DNA of 12,310 nt from an uncultured Bacilli bacterium (GCA_947629125.1 CANRCO010000029.1:1-12310); one strand, 5' to 3'. Counted from the first letter of the stretch, positions 1 to 7,807 are shown. Numbers and translations are program-made. Notes: generated from the letters alone by a model not told the origin.

Positions 1-1
1 A

Positions 2-1273
2 GCAACATTACTATATAACAATCAAAAAATAATCGAACCAAATAATCTAAATAATTTATTAGATAGAGAAACAACAAGTAAAGATTATAATTTAGGTAAA
101 CATTTAACAACAGTAAGAATCAATGCTAATAGTAATAAAACATTAAACTTAAAAATATGGCTAGATGAAAACACTAGTTTTAATGACTTAAAAGAAAATA
201 ATACCTTTGAAAGTAAAATAGAGATAGGTAGTATTAAAAGAGAGAATATACTAGCTAGTGATTATGTTAGAATCATAAGTGAAGAAAACAACCAACTAGC
301 ATATGACGAAACAATAGACAACAACTTAAGATATATTGGAGCAACACCTGATAATTATGTTGACTTCAATGGAGAGAAATGGCGAATAATAGGAGTTATG
401 AACAACATTGATGATGGAACAGGTAAAAAAGAATCAAGAATCAAATTAATAAGAGCTAACTCATTAGGTTCATTTTATTGGGACTATAAACAAAACGGAG
501 TTGGTTCATCTACTTATGATAAAGGTAGTAACGATTGGAGTGACTCTCAACTTATGATGATGCTGAATCCAATTGATATAGTAAAAGATGGATGGAAAGC
601 AACTGGTAAAAATTATACAATTGATAATGAAGGCTATGTAATTGATAATAAGAATCAAAAAATTTATAGAGAAATTGGAAGTTACTTTAATAGAACTAGT
701 GGATTTAAGCCAGCTCAAGCAACTACAACAAATTTTACAGAAGAATCAGTAGATTTTAGTAGTAACGGTTTAAAAAATGAAAGTAAGAATTTAATAAATA
801 AAGTTAAGTTTAATTTGGGAGCTTTTCCAAGGAATAAATCTATACCAGCAATAGCCAGTAATTATTATGAAGCTGAACGAAGTACTAATGTTTTTCCTAA
901 TAGACCTGCAACTTGGATAGGTTATGTTGGTTTAATGTATTTAAGTGATTTTAGTTATGCTACAAGTGGAGGAGGTTCATTAAGTAGAAAAAATTGTTTA
1001 TTAACAGAAATAGATGATTTGTCAAACAATACAGAATGTTTAGATAGTAATTGGTTATATACTCTATCAACATCTTTATGGTCAATAACTCATCGTAGTG
1101 ACCATCAAACTCGTGTAGAAGGAATTAAAGCACCTGGAACTCGATTTACATATGGAGACGCTGGAGGACCTGGTGGTCTATCTTATGTTTTTCCTGTTAC
1201 TTACCTTAAAAGCGATGTTTTAATAACCTCTGGTGAGGGTACTAAAAACAATTCATTCAAGTTAGCAATTTAA
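2..1273 (+). CDS. C-terminal part of a large, probably secreted surface protein (5' end outside window)
   Basis: One open frame runs from the window edge to the TAA at 1271-1273, giving at least 423 residues. The ATG at 398 is internal: coding sequence continues upstream without a stop and there is no ribosome binding site before it. The visible N-terminal part is Asn/Lys-rich and contains a stretch around KIWLDENTSFNDLK that looks like a small beta-rich domain. This is followed by RYIGATPDNYVDFNGEKWR at about residues 110-130. The C-terminus reads FPVTYLKSDVLITSGEGTKN, a pattern I associate with extracellular proteins of unknown function in Firmicutes (the DUF6273-like 'RPV..LKSDV.I.SGDGT' ending). 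No signal peptide, membrane segment or G tract can be judged because the start is missing. It differs in sequence and ending from the three prepilins downstream. Family assignment is from memory and tentative; the open frame itself is certain. Confidence 0.8.
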   Translation, partial: ATLLYNNQKIIEPNNLNNLLDRETTSKDYNLGKHLTTVRINANSNKTLNLKIWLDENTSFNDLKENNTFESKIEIGSIKRENILASDYVRIISEENNQLAYDETIDNNLRYIGATPDNYVDFNGEKWRIIGVMNNIDDGTGKKESRIKLIRANSLGSFYWDYKQNGVGSSTYDKGSNDWSDSQLMMMLNPIDIVKDGWKATGKNYTIDNEGYVIDNKNQKIYREIGSYFNRTSGFKPAQATTTNFTEESVDFSSNGLKNESKNLINKVKFNLGAFPRNKSIPAIASNYYEAERSTNVFPNRPATWIGYVGLMYLSDFSYATSGGGSLSRKNCLLTEIDDLSNNTECLDSNWLYTLSTSLWSITHRSDHQTRVEGIKAPGTRFTYGDAGGPGGLSYVFPVTYLKSDVLITSGEGTKNNSFKLAI

Positions 1274-1304
1274 ATACTTAATTAAAATTATTAAGTATTT
1301 TTTT
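1272..1304 (+). terminator. Rho-independent terminator after the surface-protein gene
   Basis: A perfect 11-bp inverted repeat (AAATACTTAAT at 1272-1282, ATTAAGTATTT at 1290-1300) encloses a 7-nt loop and runs into seven T residues at 1298-1304. It overlaps the last two bases of the stop codon of the upstream gene. Confidence 0.85.
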
Positions 1305-1314
1305 AATAATTTAA

Positions 1315-1343
1315 TTGACTAAAGAACAAATGTTTAGTAATAT
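1315..1343 (+). promoter_or_regulatory. Probable sigma-A promoter of the HD-hydrolase gene
   Basis: TTGACT at 1315-1320 and TAATAT at 1338-1343 are separated by 17 nt. Transcription would start near 1350, giving a very short leader that begins at the AGGATG ribosome binding site. An alternative -10 (TATGAT, 1341-1346) has a poorer 20-nt spacing. Confidence 0.5.
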
Positions 1344-1363
1344 GATTTTAGGATGTGGTACAA

Positions 1364-2461
1364 TTGAATAGTCAAGAAAAGTTAAGTAAATATGCCTGCT
1401 TAAATAAAGATGCTTATCGTTTAAAAAAAGAAAAGGAAGATATTCGTACTCCTTTTTTTCGCGATATAGACCGAATAATTTATTCTTTAGCTTATCGTCG
1501 TTATGAAAATAAAACCCAAGTTTTTTCTTATATTAAAAATGACCATATTACTAACCGAATGCTTCATGTTCAATTAGTAAGTAAAGCCGCTCGAACAATT
1601 GGACGGGCATTAAATTTAAATGAAGATTTAATTGAAGCAGCAGCACTTGGACATGATTTAGGGCATGTGCCTTTAGGTCATGTTGGAGAAAGTATTTTAA
1701 ATGAAATTAGTTTAGCCAATAATAATGGTTATTTTAATCATAATATTCATAGTGTACGAACTTTAATGGTTTTAGAAAATAATGGAGCAGGTTGTAACCT
1801 TTGTATTCAAACATTAGATGCTATTATGACTCATAATGGTGAGTTTTTACTAGGTGAATACTATCCCCAAAATAAATCTACTCAAGAATTTTTAGAAGAA
1901 TATAAAAAATCTTACCAAGATGCTACAATAATAAAAAAATTACATCCTATGACTTTAGAAGGATGTATCGTAAGAATTTGTGATATAGTTGCTTATATAG
2001 GAAAAGATATTGAAGATGCTATATTATTAAATAAACTTAAAAGAGAAGATATACCTGATGAAATTACGAAAGTCTTAGGTAATAATAATCGTCAGATAGT
2101 TAATACTATAATATTAGATATTATAAAAAATAGTAAAAATAAACCATATATTAAATTAAGTGATGATGTTTATCAAGCTATCAAAAACTTAAAAGATTTT
2201 AATATGCAAAATATTTATCAACCAGCTAACCAAAAATCAGAAATTACTAAATATCGTAAAATGTTTAATGCTTTATTTACAAAATATATGAATGATTTAC
2301 ATAATAACAATCAAAAATCTTTAATTTATCAGGATTTTTTAAATACAATGAATGCTAAATATTTAAAAGAAACAACTGATGTACAAAAAGTAATTGATTT
2401 TCTAGCTGGCATGACAGATGACTATTTTTTTAGAGAGTACAAAGGTATTGAAAAAAAATAA
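1364..2461 (+). CDS. HD-domain phosphohydrolase, dGTPase-like
   Basis: The product (about 365 residues) belongs to the HD-domain deoxynucleoside triphosphate triphosphohydrolases, which release tripolyphosphate from dNTPs in the cytosol. Using numbering from the upstream GTG at 1355, visible motifs are YRRYENKTQVF (48-58), R68/H71, the metal-binding HD motif in GHDLGHVPLGH (99-109), a later histidine near H130, and VRICDIVAYIGKDIEDA (206-222). The last matches the conserved 'R..DDIAY...D.EDA' segment that supplies the final metal-ligand aspartate. I prefer TTG at 1364: AGGATG at 1350-1355 is a Shine-Dalgarno about 8 nt upstream, whereas GTG 1355 sits inside that site. The gene has its own promoter and is followed after 30 nt by ymfF, so cotranscription is likely. 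The family is clear, but true substrate preference cannot be read from sequence. Confidence 0.88.
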   Translation: MNSQEKLSKYACLNKDAYRLKKEKEDIRTPFFRDIDRIIYSLAYRRYENKTQVFSYIKNDHITNRMLHVQLVSKAARTIGRALNLNEDLIEAAALGHDLGHVPLGHVGESILNEISLANNNGYFNHNIHSVRTLMVLENNGAGCNLCIQTLDAIMTHNGEFLLGEYYPQNKSTQEFLEEYKKSYQDATIIKKLHPMTLEGCIVRICDIVAYIGKDIEDAILLNKLKREDIPDEITKVLGNNNRQIVNTIILDIIKNSKNKPYIKLSDDVYQAIKNLKDFNMQNIYQPANQKSEITKYRKMFNALFTKYMNDLHNNNQKSLIYQDFLNTMNAKYLKETTDVQKVIDFLAGMTDDYFFREYKGIEKK

Positions 2462-2463
2462 TG

Positions 2464-2472
2464 TGGTATACT
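2464..2472 (+). promoter_or_regulatory. Possible extended -10 promoter before ymfF
   Basis: TG at 2464-2465, one base, then TATACT at 2467-2472 forms an extended -10 element. No convincing -35 lies 17 nt upstream. Transcription would begin just before the AAGGAG ribosome binding site at 2480-2485. It may supplement read-through from the HD gene. Confidence 0.35.
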
Positions 2473-2491
2473 AAAATAGAAGGAGTTCAAT

Positions 2492-3760
2492 ATGAAATAT
2501 AAAAAATATGAAACTAAATCTTTTAATATTTATACGATAAAAACTGATAAATTTAAGAATTGTCATATGGAAATTATTTTTCGTGATGAAGTAAATCAAG
2601 AAAAAGATTTATTAAATTTTTCTTTTTTAGCCGATTTAATAAGTGATTGTTCTAAAAATTATCCTAGTAGAAGAGATATTAGTATTGCTTTAGAAAATCT
2701 TTATAATGCCAGATTTTATGGAGTTAATCAAAAAGTTGGTAAAACAATATTTACTTCTTTTTTATTAGATTTCGTTAATCCTAAATATATAACAGAAGAA
2801 GATTATTTAACCAATGTTTTAAAATTACCATTTGAAATAATTATGAATCCATATGTTAAAGATGAAGAATTTGATATAACTATGTTTAATATAATTAAAA
2901 ATCGAATTAGAACAAATATTAATAATATGAAAGAAGACCCAACTCGTTTAGCTATAAATCATGCATTAAAAAAGATGGATGAGACTTCTGTAACTTCTTA
3001 TCGAATTCTAGGTACTATTGAACAATTAGAAGAAATTACTCCTAGTTCTTTATATAAAGTATATAAACATTTAATTAATGATAATAGTTGTGATATTTTT
3101 ATAATCGGCGATTTAGATATGGATAAAGTTGCTAAGATAATTACAGATAATTTTAAATTGCGTTCAGTTAAAAGTAAAAACTTTGAATTAAGTGTGGAAA
3201 ATAAAACTCGTAAAAAGCCTTTTACTATTACAGAAAATGGTGATTACGTTCAAGCTAATTTAATTATGATATATAACTTAGTAAATTTAAGTGAACGAGA
3301 AAAGAATTATGTTATTCGAGTTTTTAATTTTATTTTTGGCAATGGTTCTTTAAATGCTAAACTGATGAATTATTTAAGAGAAGAAAATGGGCTTTGTTAT
3401 GGAGTTTCTAGTATGTATTTAAAAAGAGATAATTTATTAATGGTTCAAGTATCTTTAGAAAAAGAAAAAATTCCAAAAGCGATGAAGTTAATAAAAAAAG
3501 CTTTAAATGAAATGACAAAAGGTGATTTTACAGATGAAGATATGGATGAAACAATTAAATATTATACTTCATCTGTCGATTTATCATTAGATAATGAAGT
3601 AAATATTTTAGATAATTACTTATTCCATATATATGACAATATAGATTTATTAGAAGATATTAAAAAAGAAATAAAAACTGTAAAAAAAGATGAAGTAATT
3701 AAAGTTGCTAATAAAATAAAACTAAATACTATTTATACTTTAGTAAGTGGGGGTGAGTAA
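2492..3760 (+). CDS. ymfF: M16 peptidase-like protein YmfF (inactive-type partner)
   Basis: The 422-residue product has the two-lobed pitrilysin/insulinase (M16) layout and the length of Bacillus YmfF. NCBI names this family 'EF-P 5-aminopentanol modification-associated protein YfmF'. It lacks the HxxEH zinc motif in its N-terminal lobe; the corresponding helix region reads around NFSFLADLISDCSKNYPSRRD. The C-terminal lobe retains the M16-like segment around NGSLNAKLMNYLREENGLCYGV. M16 proteins often work as heterodimers in which one subunit lacks the metal site, and the partner here is the next gene, which has the motif. AAGGAG at 2480-2485 precedes the ATG by 6 nt. The stop codon directly abuts the ATG of ymfH, so the two are translationally linked. 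The biochemical role is not established by this sequence. Confidence 0.85.
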   Translation: MKYKKYETKSFNIYTIKTDKFKNCHMEIIFRDEVNQEKDLLNFSFLADLISDCSKNYPSRRDISIALENLYNARFYGVNQKVGKTIFTSFLLDFVNPKYITEEDYLTNVLKLPFEIIMNPYVKDEEFDITMFNIIKNRIRTNINNMKEDPTRLAINHALKKMDETSVTSYRILGTIEQLEEITPSSLYKVYKHLINDNSCDIFIIGDLDMDKVAKIITDNFKLRSVKSKNFELSVENKTRKKPFTITENGDYVQANLIMIYNLVNLSEREKNYVIRVFNFIFGNGSLNAKLMNYLREENGLCYGVSSMYLKRDNLLMVQVSLEKEKIPKAMKLIKKALNEMTKGDFTDEDMDETIKYYTSSVDLSLDNEVNILDNYLFHIYDNIDLLEDIKKEIKTVKKDEVIKVANKIKLNTIYTLVSGGE

Positions 3761-5041
3761 ATGAAAGAAATAAAATTAACAGATGTTGATGAAGTAATTT
3801 ATTATGATGTTTGTGATAATGGTCTACCGATTTATATGTGGCCTAATAACAAAGTTAATAGTTTTTATATAACTTTAACAGCCAAATATGGCTCTATTCA
3901 CACTAAATTTAAATTAGATAATAAAAGTAAAATATATGAAGTACCTAGTGGTTCAGCTCATTATCTTGAACATGTTAAATTTAATGAACCAGATGGTACA
4001 ACTGCTCATGAATATTTTGCTAAATTAGGTAGTGATGTTAATGCTTTTACTGTTCCTGATTACACTACTTATCAAGTTTTTGCTTCAACTGAGTTTGAAA
4101 AAAATTTAAATCATTTACTTGATTATGTTATGACTAGTTGTATTACAAAAAAATTAGTTAATAAAGAACGAGGAATTATTACCGAAGAAGCTAATATGGG
4201 TCAAGATAATCCTTATCAAAAATTAATGTATAGTTTTTATCGTAATATATTTAAAAACCTAAATTATCGAATTGAAACAATTGGTACTTTAGAAGATATC
4301 AAAAAAATTAATGAAAAAGATTTGCAATTAATTTTCGATACTTTTTATCATCCGCAAAATATGATTTTAGTTATAACTGGTAATTTTAATCCATACGAAG
4401 CAGCAGCTATGGTTAAAGAAAATCAAAAGAAAAAAGAGTTTTTACCATATCGTAAACCAGAATTTGTTGGCGAAAAAGAACCAACTCAAGTAGTTAAAAA
4501 GTATGAAGAAATTACTGGTAATATAGGTGAACCTAAAATAAAAGTTGGTTTAAAATTATTAGATAGTCGTTTTAAAATGAAAGATAAAATTAAATTAAGA
4601 ATAATTTTAAGAATGATTATGAATATTAATTTTGGAGTAACTAGTGAATTTCGTAATGAATTATTAGAAAAAGAACTTATAACATCTTTAAATAGTTTAG
4701 TTTATTTTTTTCAAAATTATTTAATAATTGATGTAACATCTCAAACTAAATATCCCGAAGAAGTTACTAAAAAAATAGTTGCTAAGTTAGAAAATTTGGA
4801 TGTAACAGAAGAAACTATAAGTAGACGAATTAAAGCAAATATTGCTAATTTAATTTTAGATTATGATGATATAGAATATGTTAATAGTAACATTGTTAAT
4901 GCTTTAATTTATGATGGCAAAATAACTAATTCTTATAAAAAAATATATGAAAGTATTACGATGGAAGATGTAAATAAAGTATTAAAATTAATTGATTTAA
5001 AACATATGTCAATTATTGAAATGTTACCAAATGAAAATTAA
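3761..5041 (+). CDS. ymfH: M16 zinc metallopeptidase-like protein YmfH
   Basis: The 426-residue protein is an M16-family peptidase of the YmfH type. The inverted zinc motif HxxEH is intact as HYLEH (residues 67-71), and EEANM (142-146), about 75 residues on, supplies the expected third ligand. Conserved downstream context includes GSDVNAFTVPDYTTY (90-104) and QNMILVITGNFNP. It starts at the base following the ymfF stop, with GGGGGTGAG just upstream acting as the ribosome binding site. The pair probably forms a catalytic (YmfH) and structural (YmfF) heterodimer, which is family knowledge rather than something shown here. In Bacillus relatives these genes are annotated as associated with elongation factor P modification. 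The gene ends at a bidirectional terminator shared with rpsD. Confidence 0.88.
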   Translation: MKEIKLTDVDEVIYYDVCDNGLPIYMWPNNKVNSFYITLTAKYGSIHTKFKLDNKSKIYEVPSGSAHYLEHVKFNEPDGTTAHEYFAKLGSDVNAFTVPDYTTYQVFASTEFEKNLNHLLDYVMTSCITKKLVNKERGIITEEANMGQDNPYQKLMYSFYRNIFKNLNYRIETIGTLEDIKKINEKDLQLIFDTFYHPQNMILVITGNFNPYEAAAMVKENQKKKEFLPYRKPEFVGEKEPTQVVKKYEEITGNIGEPKIKVGLKLLDSRFKMKDKIKLRIILRMIMNINFGVTSEFRNELLEKELITSLNSLVYFFQNYLIIDVTSQTKYPEEVTKKIVAKLENLDVTEETISRRIKANIANLILDYDDIEYVNSNIVNALIYDGKITNSYKKIYESITMEDVNKVLKLIDLKHMSIIEMLPNEN

Positions 5042-5075
5042 AAAAAGTTATTACAAATCGACGTAATAACTTTTT
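5042..5075. terminator. Bidirectional terminator between ymfH and rpsD
   Basis: A perfect 13-bp inverted repeat (5042-5054 and 5063-5075) with an 8-nt loop has an A run on the left and a T run on the right, so it makes a U tract on either strand. It begins one base after the ymfH stop and overlaps the last two bases of the rpsD stop codon, serving both convergent transcripts. Confidence 0.9.
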
Positions 5076-5673
5076 ATCTGTTATAGTATTCAACAATTAA
5101 TGATTCATTAATTTCTTGATTTAATTCGCTTCTATCAGGTGTTCTTAAATAAGTACCAGACATTTTCTTTTCATCAAATTCTACATAAGCTGGACGATTA
5201 ACTTTATTTTCTAAAGCAGCTTTAATTGCTGGATGTTCTAAAGATTGTTCTTTAACTGCAATAGTACTACCAACTTTAACTTGAAATGATGGAATATTTA
5301 CTTTACGACCATTAACAGTAATATGACCATGGTTAACTAATTGTCTAGCACCACGACGAGTATTTGATAGTCCCATTCGATATACAACATTATCTAAACG
5401 ACTTTCTAATAATTTAAGTAAATTTTCACCAGTGATACCCTTCATTTTAGAAGCTTTTTCAAAAACTCTTTCAAATTGTTTTTCATTTAAGCCATACATA
5501 AATCTGACTTTTTGTTTTTCTTGTAATTGGATACCATATTCGCTTAATTTACGACGACGGTCAGTTCCGTGGGCACCTGGAGCAAATGGTCTTTTTAAAT
5601 CTTTACCATTTTCTAATACAGAAAAATTAAGTCTTCTAGCCTTTTTATGCATTGGACCAGTGTATCTTGCCAT
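5074..5673 (-). CDS. rpsD: 30S ribosomal protein S4
   Basis: The 199-residue product begins MARYTGPMHKKARRL and contains the typical Firmicutes S4 signature APGAHGTDRRRKLSEYG and LQEKQKVRFMYGL. The S4 RNA-binding domain follows at about residues 88-150 (LESRLDNVVYRMG..., RGARQLVNHGHITVNG). It binds 16S rRNA early in small-subunit assembly. It is the cysteine-free form, lacking the zinc-binding N-terminus seen in some bacteria. The start is the ATG at 5673, preceded on the minus strand by GAAAGGAG 6 nt away. A longer frame from 5706 would add 11 unrelated residues and bury that ribosome binding site. The gene stands alone, as in Bacillus, with its own promoter and a leader of about 160 nt. Confidence 0.97.
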   Translation of the reverse strand: MARYTGPMHKKARRLNFSVLENGKDLKRPFAPGAHGTDRRRKLSEYGIQLQEKQKVRFMYGLNEKQFERVFEKASKMKGITGENLLKLLESRLDNVVYRMGLSNTRRGARQLVNHGHITVNGRKVNIPSFQVKVGSTIAVKEQSLEHPAIKAALENKVNRPAYVEFDEKKMSGTYLRTPDRSELNQEINESLIVEYYNR

Positions 5674-5834
5674 AATTTTCTCCTTTCTTAAATTTTGCTT
5701 TAACAAAGGTTTGCTATTTATATTATATAGGGAGTTTATTTAAATAATTCCTTTAGGGCAGAACTAAATACTTTTAAACCATTTTTGGTAATAAACACAT
5801 TATAAATATAAATAACGCTGCCACTTGTATTGCA
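5674..5834 (-). promoter_or_regulatory. rpsD 5' leader, possible S4 autoregulatory RNA
   Basis: The leader from the predicted start near 5834 to the ATG is about 160 nt, unusually long for this compact genome. A long-range pairing GGCAG (5822-5818) with CTGCC (5761-5757) would close a domain holding a small ACCA/TGGT hairpin. Bacillus rpsD is known to be autogenously repressed by S4 through its leader, so this could serve the same role. No sequence match to a defined leader class was made. Confidence 0.35.
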
Positions 5835-5840
5835 TAATTT

Positions 5841-5868
5841 ATTATACACTAAATTTTATTTTAGTCAA
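5841..5868 (-). promoter_or_regulatory. rpsD promoter
   Basis: On the minus strand TTGACT (5868-5863) and a consensus TATAAT (5846-5841) are 16 nt apart. The -35 box sits at the end of the U-tract of the upstream small-RNA terminator, so the rpsD promoter starts where that transcript ends. Confidence 0.8.
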
Positions 5869-5902
5869 ATAAAAATAGAAGCTGCCCCCTGAAGACAGCT
5901 TC
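5868..5902 (-). terminator. Terminator of the candidate small RNA
   Basis: A perfect 7-bp stem (5902-5896 with 5884-5878) encloses an 11-nt loop rich in G and is followed on the minus strand by TATTTTTATTT. It lies directly upstream of the rpsD promoter. Confidence 0.7.
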
Positions 5903-5966
5903 AAAGAATAAAAAGGGGTTGACTAGTGTGATACTAGCACCAATTCGCCAATAAGTGAATTGGTGA
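5870..5966 (-). ncRNA. Candidate structured small RNA with possible pseudoknot
   Basis: A strong minus-strand promoter and a terminator bracket about 97 nt with no open frame. In transcript order the RNA has a 9-bp hairpin (CACCAATTC/GAATTGGTG with a 10-nt loop; plus-strand positions 5965-5957 and 5946-5938), then an adjoining 5-bp hairpin (CTAGT/ACTAG; 5937-5933 and 5927-5923). A single-stranded ACCCCT segment (5919-5914) follows, then a 7-bp terminator hairpin GAAGCTG/CAGCTTC whose 11-nt loop contains AGGGGG. CCCCT can pair with AGGGG of that loop, giving a pseudoknot. I do not recognise it as 6S RNA, SRP RNA, tmRNA, RNase P RNA or a common riboswitch. It could be a trans-acting RNA or a riboregulator of unknown type. 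No small peptide with a ribosome binding site is apparent. Confidence 0.55.
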
Positions 5967-5971
5967 TTGTT

Positions 5972-6000
5972 ATACTAATTGATAAAGTTTAAATTGTCAA
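5972..6000 (-). promoter_or_regulatory. Promoter of the candidate small RNA
   Basis: On the minus strand a consensus TTGACA (6000-5995) is followed after 17 nt by TAGTAT (5977-5972). Long A and T tracts at about 6001-6050 lie immediately upstream and could act as an UP element, so strong expression is plausible. Confidence 0.65.
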
Positions 6001-6057
6001 TAGTTTTTTGAAAAAAATTTTAATTTTTTTTCATATGTAACTATTATTTTTTATTTC

Positions 6058-6086
6058 TTGTAAATTATTAAATTTTTTGTTATAGT
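6058..6086 (+). promoter_or_regulatory. Promoter of prepilin gene 1
   Basis: TTGTAA (6058-6063) and TATAGT (6081-6086) are 17 nt apart, with TG one base before the -10 (extended -10). The same elements and spacing recur before prepilin genes 2 and 3. Confidence 0.7.
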
Positions 6087-6116
6087 TGATATATAGTAGA
6101 ATTGAGGTTAGATAAA

Positions 6117-7712
6117 ATGAACAAAAAAATGGCCGGGGGGGGGTTATTTAACCAACGAAGTAAAGGATTTACTTTGGTTGAGTTATTAGCCGTTATTGTA
6201 ATAGTAGGTATACTAGCAACAGTCGGAGTAATAGCAGTTACAAATATAATTAATAATAGTGAAAATAAATCTCTAGTAGAAGAAGGATTGAACCTTGCTG
6301 CAGCAGGTAGGTATGCCTATGAAAATAACGAAAATCTTTCTAATAAAAGTATGGTATGTATCAGTTTAGAAACATTAAATGAAACAGGTTATTATGAAAA
6401 AGGAAAAAGTGAAGATTACTATGGTTCAGTGTTAATAAGTAGTGATGGTTCTAAAATAACTACAAAATTTTGGATAAATAATAAAGATAATGAAAAAGCT
6501 ATAGAAGGAGCAAATTTAACAGCAACAGAAGATAATGTAGCAGCACCAAAAATTACTAATTGGGATTTAACTCAAACCAAAAACAATGGTAGTTTTTGTA
6601 ATTTAACCCAAGCCGAATTAGATAATTTAAAGAATTCTGGTAGTATTCCAGGTAGTGGCGATTTAAATGAATATACTGGTGATAAAATAACGATAAATTT
6701 AAATGTAGAGAAACAAAATATAAATAATGATATAACAGGATTAGATTGTAATAATAAAAAAGAGGAATGTCCCGTATGTCCAAGTGGCGGTAGTGGAACT
6801 GGTACATCTTGTACACCATATGAATATCAAAATACTGAAATTTCGAGTATTACAGATACAAGTAAAAATTATTTAGTATTTAAAGATGATTGTAATTATA
6901 AAACTTTATTTAGATATTTAGGGACACAAAATGTAGAGTTAGCTGATAAATCCAAAGTTAATTTAAGAAAACTAGTTCAAGATGATTGGGCAACCGATGT
7001 TCAAACAGGTCTTTATGATGGACATGATTGTGAATATAGTTATAATGGCGATAGTTGTATACCACAAGCTAGTAGTCCACACTATGTTGTTTCAACAATT
7101 GATGGCCAAAATTATGGTTATACCTCATCTCAAAATGGAGACCAAAGATGCTATAATTATTATGGGTATAATAATAATGATAGAGATGAGTTACATCCAA
7201 ATCCATTAAATAATGCATTGAATAATACATATATTGATTTTTTAGTTAATAATGCTGGAGCTAAAAAAGACAAAATCCCACAAATTCACTGGCTTCAACA
7301 AAAAAATTGTTATAATACTACAATAAGAGAGACTGACAAAGATTATGAAAAAAAATTAACTTTTTGTTCAGGTGATTTAAATGTTTCAAGTTCAGGAATT
7401 TCGCGAGTAGCCATAATGACTGTCGATGAGTTTAATAGCAATTCTTGGATTAATAAAAAAACTGTCGATGAATTATTGTTTGATGCTAGTTGTCAATGGT
7501 CAACATCAGCTGGTCGATCATATTGTAATGGTACTTATTTTTATGATGTATCCTTAGGTAGAGTAGAATTAAGTAATCCTGGAAAAGTATGTTTAGGTTC
7601 ATATTTTAGACCAACATTTTATATATCAAATGATACTAAAATATATGCGCCAAAAGATGTAGCTCAAAATCAATGGGGAAGTAAAGACCATCCATATATA
7701 ATTGTTCAATAG
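6117..7712 (+). CDS. Prepilin-type surface protein 1 (phase ON)
   Basis: Translation from ATG 6117 gives 531 residues; GAGGT at 6104-6108 is the ribosome binding site, and an upstream in-frame TTG (6102) overlaps it and is rejected. The leader MNKKMAGGGLFNQRSKG ends at the prepilin peptidase site G17|F18, followed by FTLVE with the usual Glu5 and a hydrophobic helix (about 18-43). This marks a type IV pilin/pseudopilin-like protein, membrane-anchored then assembled or displayed outside. A pilin-like domain runs to about 210. A CPVCP motif (218-222) and Gly/Ser linker follow, then a C-terminal domain of conserved blocks (NYLVF at 251-255, IHWLQ, VAIMTVDEFN, FRPTFYIS) between variable segments, ending QWGSKDHPYIIVQ. 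Several cysteines suggest disulfides. Nine Gs at 6135-6143 keep the frame open. Its function in adhesion or immune variation is inferred; ligand unknown. Confidence 0.9.
   Translation: MNKKMAGGGLFNQRSKGFTLVELLAVIVIVGILATVGVIAVTNIINNSENKSLVEEGLNLAAAGRYAYENNENLSNKSMVCISLETLNETGYYEKGKSEDYYGSVLISSDGSKITTKFWINNKDNEKAIEGANLTATEDNVAAPKITNWDLTQTKNNGSFCNLTQAELDNLKNSGSIPGSGDLNEYTGDKITINLNVEKQNINNDITGLDCNNKKEECPVCPSGGSGTGTSCTPYEYQNTEISSITDTSKNYLVFKDDCNYKTLFRYLGTQNVELADKSKVNLRKLVQDDWATDVQTGLYDGHDCEYSYNGDSCIPQASSPHYVVSTIDGQNYGYTSSQNGDQRCYNYYGYNNNDRDELHPNPLNNALNNTYIDFLVNNAGAKKDKIPQIHWLQQKNCYNTTIRETDKDYEKKLTFCSGDLNVSSSGISRVAIMTVDEFNSNSWINKKTVDELLFDASCQWSTSAGRSYCNGTYFYDVSLGRVELSNPGKVCLGSYFRPTFYISNDTKIYAPKDVAQNQWGSKDHPYIIVQ
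6135..6143 (+). repeat. G9 tract, prepilin gene 1 (ON length)
   Basis: Nine consecutive Gs start 18 nt after the A of ATG 6117 and encode GGG in the leader peptide. With nine Gs the frame is open. With eight it runs into TAG shortly after the tract region, and with ten into TAA three codons on. Confidence 0.9.
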
Positions 7713-7724
7713 AAAATAAAGATT

Positions 7725-7752
7725 AGAATGAGATTGAAATATCTCATTTTTT
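7725..7752 (+). terminator. Terminator after prepilin gene 1
   Basis: AATGAGAT (7727-7734) and ATCTCATT (7741-7748) form an 8-bp stem with a 6-nt loop, extendable at the base with the following Ts. Only one base separates it from the -35 box of the next gene. Confidence 0.8.
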
Positions 7753-7753
7753 C

Positions 7754-7782
7754 TTGTAAATTACTTTATTTTCTGTTATAGT
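7754..7782 (+). promoter_or_regulatory. Promoter of prepilin gene 2
   Basis: TTGTAA (7754-7759), 17-nt spacer, TATAGT (7777-7782) with TG at 7774-7775 (extended -10). Identical to the promoter of prepilin gene 3. Confidence 0.7.
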
Positions 7783-7807
7783 TGATATAGTAGAAAAGAG
7801 GTATAAA

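Noticed and set aside
5432..5743. Plus-strand frame across the start of rpsD
   Set aside because: It is antisense to a certain ribosomal protein gene, has no ribosome binding site and no recognisable product.
5919..5924. TTGACT on the plus strand as a promoter driving the pilin array
   Set aside because: No -10 element lies at a suitable distance, and each pilin gene has its own well-placed promoter.
6102..6104. In-frame TTG as the start of prepilin protein 1
   Set aside because: It overlaps the GAGGT ribosome binding site of ATG 6117, and the orthologous genes start at the matching ATG.
6135..6143. G tracts as G-quadruplex elements
   Set aside because: A single run of nine Gs cannot form an ordinary intramolecular quadruplex of three tetrads, and the reading-frame logic explains it better.
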